From Rhabdornis inornatus (Eukaryota; Chordata; Aves; Passeriformes; Rhabdornithidae): a DNA stretch of 64,000 bases. Below the pieces are notes generated by a model. The model worked only from the letters and a program-made list of their open reading frames with translations. It did no database searches and was not told the DNA's origin. Below, piece by piece: positions 1-13,700 of this stretch (position 1 is its first letter; each line of letters starts with the position of its first letter). The stretch is taken from the NCBI GenBank assembly GCA_013397075.1, contig VWZS01003656.1:1753817-1817816 (forward strand), in the 5' to 3' direction. The position numbers and the translations under genes are program-made.

Positions 1-1613
1 TGTTCTGAGAAGCGACAGGTTTATAGGTTAGCCGACACCTTCTCTCTGTGGAATTTTAATTAACTTCTCCCATCGTCAATATGTTAAGGAGCAGGGTTCC
101 CATTATACGAGGTCAGCAGTGTGTTTCAGGCCCTGCTATATCAGCCGTCAAATTGAAGAATTAATGACGTGGCTAATTGGCTCTAATTCTCCACACCCCC
201 CTCCCTAAAATATGGAGGGGTAAGGGGGGGTGCAGTAGCGTGGGCTAGTGGGAGAGGCTGGTACAGTCCACAGTCTCATAAAAAAAATGAGACTGCACAA
301 TTTAAGCCCACTTATTTCATGGGGTAGCTGTTCCACCATCTCCAATTTATCACCCTGCAGGGAGGAAAGGGGAGGTGGGGAGACTGAGGGTAAATATTGT
401 GACAGAGAGTGTGCACAAGCATGCACACCAGGGAGAGGAACACTGTCCTGACAAGAGGCCACGGCAGTAGGTCATCACTTAGGAGTAGGAAGCAGAATGC
501 CACTGGTCTCTAACCACCTGCAGTGCCTGAGCCAGAGCCTGTCCGCCAGAAAAGAGACCCTTGCAGCACAGAAGACAGCAAAGGGCTTCTACCTGACATC
601 TTGCAGCAGGACTAATGCACGTGGTACTTCTTCAAAAACACTAATTGTCTCAAACATTCAGAGCAAAGGAGCAAGGCAACAGCAAAATCATAGCAAGCCT
701 GGAGTGTCATTTCCCTGATAAAGCCATTAGCTCCATACTGCTAAGTTTCTGCTGCCTGCAAAACAAGCTTGGAAATCGAACAAGGACAGCAGTTGTGGAC
801 AGTATTCTGGTTTTGCACAAACCTAAAATTCAGTACTTGCAGACATCACATGAGCAGCAACAGCACCTGTTCCTCCCCTCTTCCTTGAGGTATGCTGAGG
901 AAGAACCTCTCTTGCATGTAGACCAGTTTAACAGGGAACAGGACCACTGCTGGCAGATGTAAGATTTTAATAGTGAGAGTTACATGGATTTCCACTTCAA
1001 GAACAAGAGCATTTCAAAGAACACACTGGAAGACACTGGTGTATGTATTGCCCTTGCCTCCCATGCTGAAGCTGTACTTGTAGCATTATGCCTTCACTAG
1101 AAGCACAGAGCTACAGGCAGCAGAGGCTGGAAAACCACATCCCTGAACTCCACTTCATCTTTGCCAGTTCAACATGTTCAAAAAAACCTAAGTTTTAACT
1201 ACTGCATGCAGCTCTCACGCAGGGACCTTTTTGCTCAGCATCTCTTCTGCCAGAGAATGAGAATACAAGTTGCCATCTTTTCAGCACAGAAAATCTCAAG
1301 AGGATCCAGATCACTGTTTCTAATCAGCATTCCATCATCAAGAAAGAACAAACAGGTCCCACCTGAGGCACTAAGAGGAACCCAGGGCCACCTTCACGGC
1401 CTCTTTATGAGGGGATCACTCTGTTGGTATAGGAAATAAAGACCACATGCTCTTCCCTGAGCTCCTGCTGCAGGCACAAGCACCTGATCAGCCTCCACAT
1501 AAATCAAGTCCCTGAACTGCCACATTCGTGCCTCAGAAAGATTTGTGGACACACAGCCTATCCAACTCCTTTACTTCTCTCTGCTGAAAATTGGGAATAA
1601 AGAGATCTGTTAC
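1..1613. other. FBXW4 intron 5 (part), no exon seen
   Basis: This is intronic DNA up to the window edge. No further FBXW4 exon is recognisable on the minus strand. Bases 55-200 carry several homeodomain-type sites: TTAATTAA at 56-63, AATTAATGACG near 160, and CTAATTGG near 174-180. This is a weak enhancer candidate. I see nothing else assignable. Confidence 0.5.
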
Positions 1614-1708
1614 CTTAATAATGGGCTGATAGCAATGGACCACACTCGATCCTCTGTCTGCACTGTATGTAGGCACTGACCAACTCTGCCCGTGGACAGG
1701 GACCAAAC
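1614..1708 (-). CDS. FBXW4: FBXW4 coding exon 5 (WD40 region)
   Basis: This short exon was found by reading the minus strand for the expected continuation after TAK|VW. The acceptor is CTCTTTAG (AG at 1709-1710). The translation is VWSLSTGRVGQCLHTVQTED followed by RVWSIAISPLLS. It is 95 bases long and ends TTA AG at the donor GTAACA (1608-1613), phase 2. Human FBXW4 has VWPLASGRLGQCLHTIQTED at this place. No exon 6 (the CGHFSPLRIWDL region) was seen between 1 and 1613, so the rest of the gene lies outside the window. Confidence 0.92.
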
Positions 1709-4700
1709 CTAAAGAGAAAGATGCACGTTATGCCACATCACCCAAAACTGCAGAAGGTAGGATGCATGCTGCTAATGTTGTGCTGGATGAGCTGCACAAA
1801 CTGCCATACTTACCTTCCCAGAAACTCTCTCCCTGAATTCCAATTACTTATTTTGGGGAAGCAGAGCCTTCAATTGCTGGCAGAAACAAGCTCTTGAAGT
1901 CACACAAATATTCAGCTTATAAGTATGATCTTCCATCCCACTCATAACCAAGAGAGCACCCCCCCCACCACTTGCTGTCTAAGGGCAACACTCAACAGAA
2001 ACTCCTCATCCTCTGTAGTTAAATAAATGACAACTAGGATTTGTTCAAATCTATTCTCTTGAACAGTGTGGGAAGACTTAGTAGCATCCCTGGAAAATTT
2101 CCATTAATATTAACTATAAAGTTAATCATTCACCAGCCTGTAAAATAACCTTATTTTATAAGACCCCCCTGCTTTAGACCAAGTTTTTCAAGTGTACCCC
2201 AGGTTGTTTTCAAACTGGCTGCTCTTGCTCACAGACAATGAGAGAATTTCTCCCTCCCACAACAGTGCAAACATGCACATCTCCTTCCACCAGTTCACCC
2301 CTTTGTTTCTGGATCCTAATAAAGGCCCCAAAATTCTTGCTGGGGCCTCTGCTAGTGGCCCTCATTTTCTCCACCTTGCCATCATTCTTGGCCCACAGGA
2401 CTCAAGCCCCCCAGTTGTCTGTAACCAACCCCCAATGTTTTGCTTCAAGACTTCAAAGCGCAGAGTGTCCTATTTGTTTGTTTGTTGATAATGCCCAGGA
2501 TTGCAGGCTATTCTTGTCAGCGGGGAATTTAGCACCTAGTGTCAGCAAAAGCAGCAGAAAAGCTTAACTCCTTTAAGGCATCCCTATCTCCTACAGGTTA
2601 AAAATATTGCTCAGAGCACACTATCTGCTGCCTATCACACAGGAATGTACATTAACAGCTCTTCAGGGCTTAGTCCTAATCAACACTCAGCAGAGCCCTC
2701 AATAGCTTAGACACTTAGAGCCCCTTTAAAAGGTTGGCAGGGATTCCCTTCCACCCTCCAAGAGTCTCATTCACGCAAACAAGACAGCCTACAAAAGAGA
2801 TGATAAAAAATAAGAGGTGAACATCCCCAGAGTATATGCTGTGAGGAGCACTGGGTGGGCAAGATCTCACACTAGCTCTAAGAAAAACAGCTTGAAATTC
2901 CCCTCTGGGCTTCAGGAATTTGTTCTCAAGGTCGGGGATGTCTGTCCTCCAGCTGTCAGAGAAGTAGCAAGAAGGCACTCTCCCAGAAAAGAGGATCCAC
3001 AGACCAGAGAGGAGCAGCACGGCTGAAGTGTGAGACAAAGCAGCATCAAGGTCTTGCTCCCAGGAGGCAAACAGCAACTCCAAAACTGCCTTTTGCATCC
3101 TGCTTTACTTGGAAGTGATTTTACTCAGGAGTACATCTGTACAGAGGGACGAACAAAAATTAATTGGGTTATGCTGCTTCAAACACTTCCTATAAAACCT
3201 TGAAAGAGAAATTTAAGTCTTTCCTTGCTTCAACTTTCCCTCTTGAAAAACAGGAATTAACTGGTTTTCCTCTTTCCTCCATGAATGCTCTATGATATGA
3301 ATCAGCACCAAGAGTGTCTATCAGCCTACCCAGAGCAAAAGCCAACACATACAACAACCACTTCCAACAATAAAACAAGTGGTTATGAAGATACTACAGG
3401 TACTGCATCATGCTAGCAGGATAAGGGTGAAATATCTGTGTAGAGCTTCCTAAACTGATCACACAGAGCTGATTATACCTCAGAGAAACAACTCTCCAGG
3501 TCCACACAGGCACAAAGCATTGCCAACCAGATCTAGAAGGACAAAAATCAACAAGGTTCTGCCCCATAAAGAAATAGTCAAAAATTATGTGACAGGACCC
3601 AGTGATGCCAGCTGGAAAAGAAAAATGGGAGCTAACAATACTAATAGTCTAACTTCATTCCTGGTTTCCAAACCAAGAATGATTGAAAAAAAAAAAACTA
3701 AAAATAAATAAAATAAATAAACCACAAAATTAGTAAATAACCATAGATTTGGAAAAGACATCATCCTATCCTTTACAGAGATTGAATATATAACACAGAG
3801 CACGTTAAACCACATTGCAATGTTAAATCGCAAAACAAGGATGGGTTTGAGATCCATACAGCGAATTTCACACTAACTGGCATCTCCACTACAGTGTAGA
3901 CAGATGTACAGGGAAAGAAGCAAAATATCAGTTGCTACCTTCTGCACCTCCAAGTTTAAGCCAGCAGCTGATGCTGTAAATTACTGCCAAATCTCTTTCT
4001 AACAAGCCTGGCAGAGCAAGCATCTTTTCAGAGACATGAGCCAAGACAGTCAGCATTCCTCCTGCAAGGAGTTCAGAGCTCACAACAGTTCTGCTGACAC
4101 TTAAATATTCATGGCACAAGACCTCTGAAGTCACCTCTACAGCAGCACCTGCAGCTGCTGAAACATTCCCTGCTCACCTTCGCTGTTCGGTCCCGGGAGC
4201 CACTGACAATGAGGCCACCTTGGAAGTCCACACAGTTCACCTCCTGTTCATGCGCAGAGAACTTGACGCTGTAGGAGCCATGGATCTTGTGAAGGACAAT
4301 ACTGCCATCTCTGAAAAACAAATCCATAGGCAGGGAATTTGTATCCCTTGGACATGCACCGTCCACTAATGCTTTGGAGTGCTACAAAAAGACCAGGACT
4401 AATCTCTGACAGGGGCTGAAATTCATGCAGCATTATTAACCCTCCACTCTTCACACATCACCTGCTCTCTTGCAATTTCACATCTGGCCAGTTAAAGCCT
4501 GATCTGATGCACATGAAAATTTTCCTGGCTATCTTTCTAGCCTTCACTTTGTGTTAAGCTGCAGAAACTATAGCAAAGCAGCCATTTCTCCTCCCACTGC
4601 TTTGAGCTGGCCAGAATCCTGTCTGTACGCTGAATGGCTGGAGTAAGGGAACAAGTGAGAGGACATTTTCACCCATGTCCAAGCCTCAGCTTCTCATGCA

Positions 4701-7700
4701 TTTCAGAGCAGCCATGCAGGGTGCTGTGCTTTGAATTAACTACACAAACATTTAGACCTTTTTCAATCAACAGTTACTGGAATTTTAAATGCAAGCCTTC
4801 GTTTTCACCTGAATTTTGGTCTACAGTTCACAGGCGAGAGTCCCACGATACCCAGGGTAGACAGCCATGCTTGTCTCTCCCAATTCTATGCTTAACTGGT
4901 GTGTATATTTTTAAAGTTTTAGCTATTAATGAAAGTCCTATCACTTGCTGTAACTGTAAAAGGCCAGTCAAATGAAAAATTAATTGGAGAAGTGTGTGTG
5001 TGCCGGAAGGCTTGGTAGTTTTTTCCCTCCCCACAGTTTTATCAGTGGGTCTCAAAAACACACACTTGTCTCTAGAAAACTTTCTGTGCCACTGCAGTCC
5101 CAGCTAACCAGCAGTGCTGATTATTAGAACAGTCTAGTAGCTATCCTGGCTGTAACAGGGAAGGAAATGAAACTTGCACAGCAGTCAGGTTTGCCTGATC
5201 ACTCATTCCCGATTCAACAATCCTGTGGGTATCAACACAAGTTTACAAGAGCAAAGGATACTTTTTAAGGTCAACAGCATGAGACACAGCTCTTTCACTG
5301 GTGCAGGAGAAGCTTTTTCAGGCCAGAATCATGATTTTAAGAGAGGAAGCAGCAGCAGCTGACCACAGCCAAGGACACTGTGTAGCAGAACTGGCCCCCC
5401 TGCTCTGGGCTGGAGTTACACAGAATCTTTCCAACTTCAGCGGCAAAAACCTTAGGCTCCTTCATTCACTCAACTTACCCCCCTCCACTGACAATGTGGG
5501 AGTTGGCAAGAACAAAACGACACACGTCCTCCTGGTGGCCAGAGAAGACGGCTTGAGGGTGACGTTGCAAACCTGTCCCCTCTGCACAGAGGTGATAGGC
5601 CTGGATGTTCTCCGCTTGAGACAGGTAGAGATACTCCCCATCCAGCTCCATCCAGGGCATCAAACTGCAAATAGACAGCAGGTTGGGGGCATGCAGTAGC
5701 GATGAGAAGAAAATGAAACAAAACAACCTCACAGAAAAAGAAAAAATAATTCCATATGCAAATATATCAACAAAAACAAATGCCTGCTCAAGAAAAGTGA
5801 AGTTGGAGCAGCAGGTCACATGCAAAAGCAGGGCTTAATATAGCAGCACAGCTACAAGTGAAGCTTCTCCAGCAACATAAAAAGCAGATTACATTGCTGG
5901 CATTTTTCTAACCAAGAGCTGAGGAAAAGGAAGCATGGAATCTCCGAAAGAGAAGATGGCCAAAAGTCTAGTGAGCATAGATAGGAAATACTTAAGGGCC
6001 CCTGAACCTGCACATGAGCTCTGTACTTTTTAAGAAACAAGACCCTGGTGCTGGTAAGCTATGCCAAGCATTTCTAAGAGAGTATTCAATGTGAGGCTGT
6101 TGGTGCAAACAACCACTCTTGATGCTGAGCACTATTTGCTGGTGCCCAGCAGAGACCACAATGCCACAGTGCCACTGTTCCACACACCTCCAAGCAGGGG
6201 AGCATGTCACCAAAATACCACAGCTCTCCCTACAGACAGAAAGTCACCCACCTCTTGCACTTTAAGGCTACCCAAGAACTTTATGCTCATTATACAGAGG
6301 AGTTATTTTTCTACATTCACACCTGTTCCCCTGCTGAGCCATAAGCTGTAGAGCAAGGTCTTGATTTCTCTTGCCCATCTTTTAGAAGAGCCCATACACC
6401 CTTTTCACCCCTGCTTTATGTGGGACAATAGCAGGTTTGTACAGGCAGGTTCCAAGCCAAGGGCATTGGAGCCAAAAAAACCATTCCAAAGTATTTTGAT
6501 GTTATAGATGGAAAACATGTTTTACTTTCTGGGAGACCAAGAAGAGGAGAAGACACTCAAGCAATACCTGAATCAAGTCTGCCATCTCAAGAAGTTTATT
6601 TATTCTTGAAACAAAAGCAAAATACAGAAGAAAATAGATACACACTTAGGCAGTGAGATCTTTGCTCAAGGTTTTGGTTTTGTGTAGCCAACAGAGAAAC
6701 AGCAAATAAGATTTCAGGATATAGTGATGCCCGATACAAAGATACATGGGACTCATGTCCAAGAGGCATGTATGTGTGAAATTTTCTCTGCTCTGCAGTC
6801 ATTGCCAAGTGCACCAATGTCCATGGAAACACTGAGCAAATCCAGAGCCTTTCTACAGAGCAGGCTTCCAGTTATCAAACTCTTCAGGAAGAAATGGCTT
6901 TGAAAGCAGTGTAGCTTCTCATAAAAACCTGCCTCCCTCTTTTTTTCAAATCATTTGTCCTCCGAGGTCATGATTTTCTGTGTCATCAGAGTCATTACAC
7001 ACAGCCGTGCCTCATAACATCACAATGAACAACTAGAAACAAGCAAGAGGACAAGACTGCTCATTAAACAGAATGTTCCTGCTTGCCTGTATTCATCTCC
7101 AGTAGTAGGCTTTTAATCACACGGACAAAGCAGTTGAGTTTGTAATATTCATCTGGGACTTGATCATATACATGGAAAAAGTAAGAGGCATCTTCAGAGC
7201 AGGAGCTTTGGGTTTAGGCAGGCTTTGATTTCCCCTTCCTTCCTCCACTCCTACACAGTCCTCTAAAAGCAAGTGAATATCCAGCTTACCTAGACTACAG
7301 ACAGTTTCTGTGGCTCTCCTTTTGCAGAAGTTTAGCTTTTTACCTTTTCATATGGTTTTTTCATAAGGAGAAGTAACAAATCTGAAGCAGGATAAATGAA
7401 AATTAGGGGATGCCATTTGGATGGTGGCCTCATTAAATCAGTCCTTGCCTTTTCACTTGGGAAGCTGGTTTAGTAATGATCTCTAATATCCACAGAGCCT
7501 GTCTTCACAGATGGTTGCAAGCACTTCAAAGGCAGGTATACAACCTGCACCAAAACCCACTCTGCTCATTACAGCTGTTCCCAGGACTTTAGAAAAGAAG
7601 TGGCACATTATCCACCACTTCAATCTACACAGCACAAAAGGGCATGAAAGCTCTGTAGAAGGTCCCTGTTCTTCAGCAGCTAACAAACCATAGTCTTTCT

Positions 7701-10700
7701 CATTTTTCCTTCAGTCTGATGATGTGAAAGCTGAAAATTTAGATGTGCTGCTTAGACAAGAGACCTATCTTATGCTCTGCTATGAAGGCCAAGTACACCT
7801 TTGGGAACAAGAATTTAACAACAAGCTCCTATCATTAATGTCAAATATACTTTTTTTTTTTTTAAGTGAAGGAGAGAAGCATGAGAATGAAGGACCAAAA
7901 GGCATATGAATGGCAATTAGCATTTTAGTTTTATACATCCAAATCAGGGTCCAGGATAAATCACCAGAGACAAATGAAGCATTTTGAGGGGACACATAAG
8001 TCCACATCTGGGATCAATGTGAGCTCTTTGTGAGAGCAGGACAAAGCATTGCTCATGGTATACAGCAGTAGACATGAATGCAACAGTTTGAAATCTGTAG
8101 TAAAAGTTGCTAAATGTGACTAGAACTGAACAGATCAAAACAAAGACAAATTCAAATTACTAAGAAAGAAACTCCTGACACTCAGCATGAATCCCCAGGG
8201 CAAGGCAGCAGCTCTGGTTACCCCACATCCAGCTAGCCAGCAACAGCCAAAATAAGTCACCAACAATCACTTGTAAGACCCCATGGAGTACAAGGAGCAG
8301 GAAACATTTCAGGGCACAGGCACAAACCCAAGGCCCCACAGCACTTGTCACATAACAAAGAAGAAGAGAAAGAAGGCACTTGCTTGCATTTCCATTTCAG
8401 GACTGGCTCCCTCCGGCAGCGTCCATGCCTCCAGTTCTGAGATACCTTAACCCTTTCCTTCACTGGAATGCCAGCAGCTCTGCAGACAGAGGAGGAGAGA
8501 TGAGATTAGCAACCAGGACTGATGTCTTCTGGACAACAAATGGACTCAAGATGGCCACAGGTAAGCTCTCACCCTGTTTTCACAATGATGAACTGACACA
8601 CACTGATGGTGCCAGAGCCACACTACAGTGAGCACATTCGTGAGCGCTGACAAGAAAGGAATACTGACAAGAGTGCGGGATTATCAACAAAGAAAGCCAC
8701 CTCTGATGATCACAAACCTTAAATGTGATCAAGACTTGACCAAGTATACTGAATGCAGCACAGATTCAGAAAAAAAGTAACATAAACAGAAAGAAACCAC
8801 CAGAAGAACCAGAGATCTAGGACATCACCTGACAAGAGCCATTTAAGACAAGGACAACACCACACAAGAACAGATGGAGGAAACACTAGTCAGAGCACTG
8901 AAGCCAGAGAGTGTCTATCCAGATGGACTAGTAAAGAAACTGCTCCAGAATCTCACCTGTCCGACAATCACACAACCAGATACAATAGTCAGAAATCAAG
9001 ATGTGTCCTAACTAAAGATAAAATACATTCATGTGTATAAACCACCCAATGCACACACACCCCAAGAAAAACTATCTTTTGCAGCAGCTCACCAAAGGAT
9101 AGAGAATTCCAGCATACCACTGGAAAATTCTCTCTTTACAGTCAGACAAAGCTACCAAAGGAGAGACTATAGCTCATATAGCTGTTGCTGGGTTACAAAT
9201 CAAAGTTATTGGAATGAGCGGAGACAAACCAAGATCAACACTCTTCAAGACGTGAGAAAAAGTAGGTACCACAGAGACCTGGGACCAAGGTCTCCTTAGA
9301 GTCTACATGAATATACCCAGTTGAAGCAGCTGTTCAACACCTGTTCTGTTTTTCATGATCCAGAGTTGATTAAAGACACAGGGAAAAGCAGTTTTAGCTC
9401 CCATCTTTCTCATATCATAAATTCAATTATTCAATATCCTTGCTGGAGCTGCTTAGGTAGAAAAGATCAGAAAACTACAAACAAGAAGAAACTCTGGAAG
9501 TTATCCTTTGTAACTAGGGGTTATGAACCACTTACTAGACTACAAGAGCTTATCCCACTTTCATGCATTCATGCATTTCTCAACAGCCAACACACCAAGA
9601 TGCATAGGGAGAAGACCCTCGAGAGATGGGAACTGGTACCTCATCAGAATCAGTTTCCTCTTCCCAGCCCTGTAGTCCCTCCACTCCACTTCCCAAAAGT
9701 AGCACTTTTGGTTACTCTATCATTTTTAAAATAAAGATTAGCTCCCTGTAAATAAACATCTCCTGTGGTTGTTAATGGGTGTAGAAATCTCTAACCTGGC
9801 CCTGGGGTCTGGCCAGATTCTTATTTTCCCAGCCTTCCTTCCATAGCCTCAGGCTCCTTTTTTTCTGCTCACCCTTCCCTCCTCTTTTCTATGTTTTCCG
9901 GCACTTAGTCACCATTATAATTTGACTGCATTCCTGGGCATGTGACCCATTTAAAACAAAAACAGAAACCACACACAGAAAAGCTTTTCATCCTCTAGAA
10001 AGCTTTGCAAGTTTACGTTTATGATCAGTAGAGCCACACCAATTAAAACTGAATTTAGAAAGCTACAGGCTCTTTATTTTTCATAGCCATTTAAAAACAA
10101 ACAAACAAAACCAAAACAGAGTTAGACTAGGCTGCAAGAAGAGGAATTCCTTTTTTTAAAGGGAGCACTTGCAAGAGCCCATGAGGCCAGATAGTGTCTG
10201 AGATGCGGAATGCACAGTACTGAAAAGTCAAGTCAGGTCCACTCTCATAATTGCTTATTACTCTCCCAGACAGAGTTCAGGCTTTCCGCCTACATCCATT
10301 TCCATTCACTACTCCAAAACACTTCTCCTCCCTACACTCAGCCCTAAGTTAAGTTCTCCCCACATACAGATTTTAAGTCACCAGCTTGCACAGTGATGGG
10401 AAACACAGTCATGCCACATTCCCCTCCCAACACATGCTGGCCCAACCAGACATTCTGAGCTCAATGCATAAACCCTACTAAGACTAGATGTAATTTCCAA
10501 GGCTCTGAAAAAGGTGACTCCAAGGTCAAAAAAGCAGCTTCCACATTATCCTGCTGGGCCCTTTCATAGCAGGCCTTGACCCTCCTGCTGCTGAAAATGG
10601 AAGTTCTGAAGAGTCACACGTTGGCTTGGCCCAGAGTTCCAGTTCACTACTGCAGTTACTCCTGTAACAGACACCTCGTTCTTCCCCACATATAAACAGT

Positions 10701-13700
10701 TCCTGGAGGAACAACCCTCATCCTGGAGGGGATGAGGGTTGGGTGGGGAGACTATATGGGAGAGGTCTGATGGGATTTGGGAGGATGGTGGTGATAGTGT
10801 TGTTTTTTCTTTTTTTGTTTTACTCTCAATAGATATTTTATTCATCCAGCCTTCCTCCTCCATATAGCAAATCTGGATCCAGCTAATTTAAACACATCTT
10901 AAAAGTATCCTCCTTTTATATCCCAGACATTTTATTTATTCAAAATAGATGCAAGAAAAAGAACATAACATGGAGAACATGGAGAAAGATGATGTAGAAA
11001 TTGGACTGATACATTCCTCCCCTTTGCCAATTATGAGGCAGCAAAGATTGAAGTGCAGTGTTGGTCAGAGACATGTGATCCTTTATATCAGAAGTTAAAT
11101 CAAGCCCAGCTATGGAATCAAGTGCTGAGATAAAATTTGACCATTTGATTTGCTTCCTCAACAGCACCCCCCAAGAGCAACTCCCAGAATACATCAAAAA
11201 ATGTGATGAGTATCACTGCAAGGGCATCACCATACAAACTTAACAATTTGATAAAAAATTCCTTTTCTATCTTAAAAGAGCCTGTTTTGTTTCAGTCATG
11301 ACCAACACACTTTCTACACTTGCAAACTCTTCAGAATTTTTCCATGATGACCTGAGGCAACCAACAGACATCACATAGCTGAGTGGTTGACTTAACTAGG
11401 TACCTCTGACTTCAGCAACTGTGTTGAACATCCAAAGATTCAGGAGACTGAACCATCTTATGAAGCCAAATGCTACATAAAATGCTATGGAGGGAACACT
11501 ATCCACTGGCAAATGAATACCTTGATCTTTCTTAGTACACAATAAAAAAAAATACTAAGCCACATGCTTAAAATTCAGCACACGCTTAAGTACTCTGTGA
11601 AATCAAGATCTTGGCATTTCTGTTCCCAGAGAAGCCACCCAGCAGTGAACTTCAAGACTGCCAAAGGCTGACTCACTGGGAAAGGACTGCTATTTTTAGC
11701 AGGACCTACACAGGCCTGCATCAGAAAGCAACCGAGGTACAGTCCAGCATCCTAGGATGACAGGCAACACAAGATGAAGGAGCCAGTGAATACTGATTAT
11801 GAAAACACAAAGAAATTCAAGCAAAATTGTCTTAAAGCCCTTTAGAGAGCATCATCTTACACCTCTGCTAGGACACTGCAATTATCAATATTTGATAAAG
11901 TTACATTACTCAGGACATGCAGGGTTGTCTTTGTTATTACCGAATTACCACCAAAAAGCACTCCATCAGGATCCCAAATCATAGTGCAATACATGACATG
12001 AGCCAATGCATGTTTCCAATTGCATGTTTCCAATGGCATGCACTCCTGATGGAGGCTCCCTTTACAAAGACTTTGTTATACTAAGAAAGAGAAGGTGAAC
12101 ATTTCTTACAGCCTGAGAGAGAGCTCCAAGAGTAAAGTCATCCCAAGCAACCCATTATAAAGGATTTTTCATTTCCCCCTTCCTACTTCTCCCCATCCTA
12201 CAAAAAAAGCTAAAAGTATTTTGCTCAAATTATGAATTTCCTCTCTTTCTTGGCAGAGTTACCAAAAGAAATGTAATATTCCTTCTGGAGCCCACTTCCC
12301 AGCTGCTGAAGTAAGAGACTGGAACTGTCCCCACACAGCACCACTGACCCAGGTGACCTCAGGTACCAAGGCAGTTGCTGGTCTGGGCCACAAAAGAAAG
12401 CAACGAAAGAATCACTCAGCCAGGGCATATCACCTCCTAAAGCTTCACCTCCAACTGATCTTGCCTTCAATGATCCCCTCCCCATCCGAAGTCCTTTCCC
12501 ACCAGAAATGGTATTTCTCCAACAGCAAGAGCTTCTGTGCTGTACTGCATCCCAGGGAGATTTCTGCTGGCTGTCTACAATTTCAGCATGTGCCAAAACA
12601 GTGGTGCCTGCAACAACATAGACCGTGTTACAGAAGATAACACCAACATGTCATACCGTGTATTTTCCCAGCTGCATGAGGCACCCTAATCCACCAAAGT
12701 CCTTCATGTTTTGCTACATTTTAAGTACTGAAGGGCTCATCTGGAAATGCAAGTCTGCAGAGACCTGCTGAGACTGAATTTCTTCTGTGGACAAAATCTG
12801 CTGTCTGCATAAAAGCTGTCACCAGCCTGCCTGAGGCCTGACTGGAAGGGTCATACAGAGAAAAAACAGGTCACAGTGGCTAAGCCCCACTATCAACCTT
12901 GGCCCTGTTGCAAGGCTGGCTAACACAAGGACCAACTGCACTTATTTGTGTAGTCAGGACACACCTGTTGAGTGGCAGGGCCTCAGTGCAGTTACAAGTC
13001 ATGGGCCACCAACAGCCAGCTGAGAGGGAAAAGCTATTTATGTCAGGAGCCCCTGTTGCTGTCCTCAACAAGTCGGCTAGCTTTCAAAATGTCTCTTCCA
13101 GGACAAAAATTCCAACGGCATTCCTTTAGCACACGACCCATATTTAGCTTTACTGCCATGTTCAGCCTGTCCTCTGTGCTCCCCTTTCCCTACGGGACAT
13201 GGGTTCAAATAACTCCGAGATGGAAGACAGCTCTGCCCACTGTTCCTTGCCTCCTCTGCTGTGTCTATGCCATCTCAGATGTTACCAGGCCGTCAGCTGC
13301 TCCACCAAACAGCTCTTGTGAACAAGTCACCTCATGAAGAAGGCAGAAGCTGTCATAATACCCAGAGGTGCAAACAAATTTCTGTGCACACAGCAAGGAC
13401 ACACACTTTCACAAAGGCTTCCCAAAAAACCACCACCACCAAGACTAAGCCAGGCCACTCTGCCATCAGATGGCCTCTCCCTTACAAGTGACTGCAATGG
13501 GATATTGGCTAGAAACTCCAGGCAGGATTTGGAATCTTCCAGGGAGTTGTGTAGGCTTTTTGGAGACAAAATCTTGGCTTCTTCAAAAAATGCACTGCTC
13601 TGGAAAGATTATCAGAAAACCTGAAGCTGCTGAAGAGGTGTCATGTGTATTCTGATTTGAAAGAGTAGAATGTCAGAGTAGTACTCGGATAGAATGAAAT

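Noticed and set aside
1..1600. Search for FBXW4 exon 6
   Set aside because: No minus-strand segment resembling the CGHFSPLRIWDL region was found; the rest of the gene lies outside the window.
5470..5721. Alternative frame across FBXW4 exon 3 (FDALDGAG...)
   Set aside because: It would follow from using a GT donor in exon 2, but it destroys the WD40 sequence that the other frame shows clearly.
12007..12034. 14-bp exact tandem duplication TGCATGTTTCCAAT
   Set aside because: A two-copy short tandem duplication is common slippage; no further structure around it.
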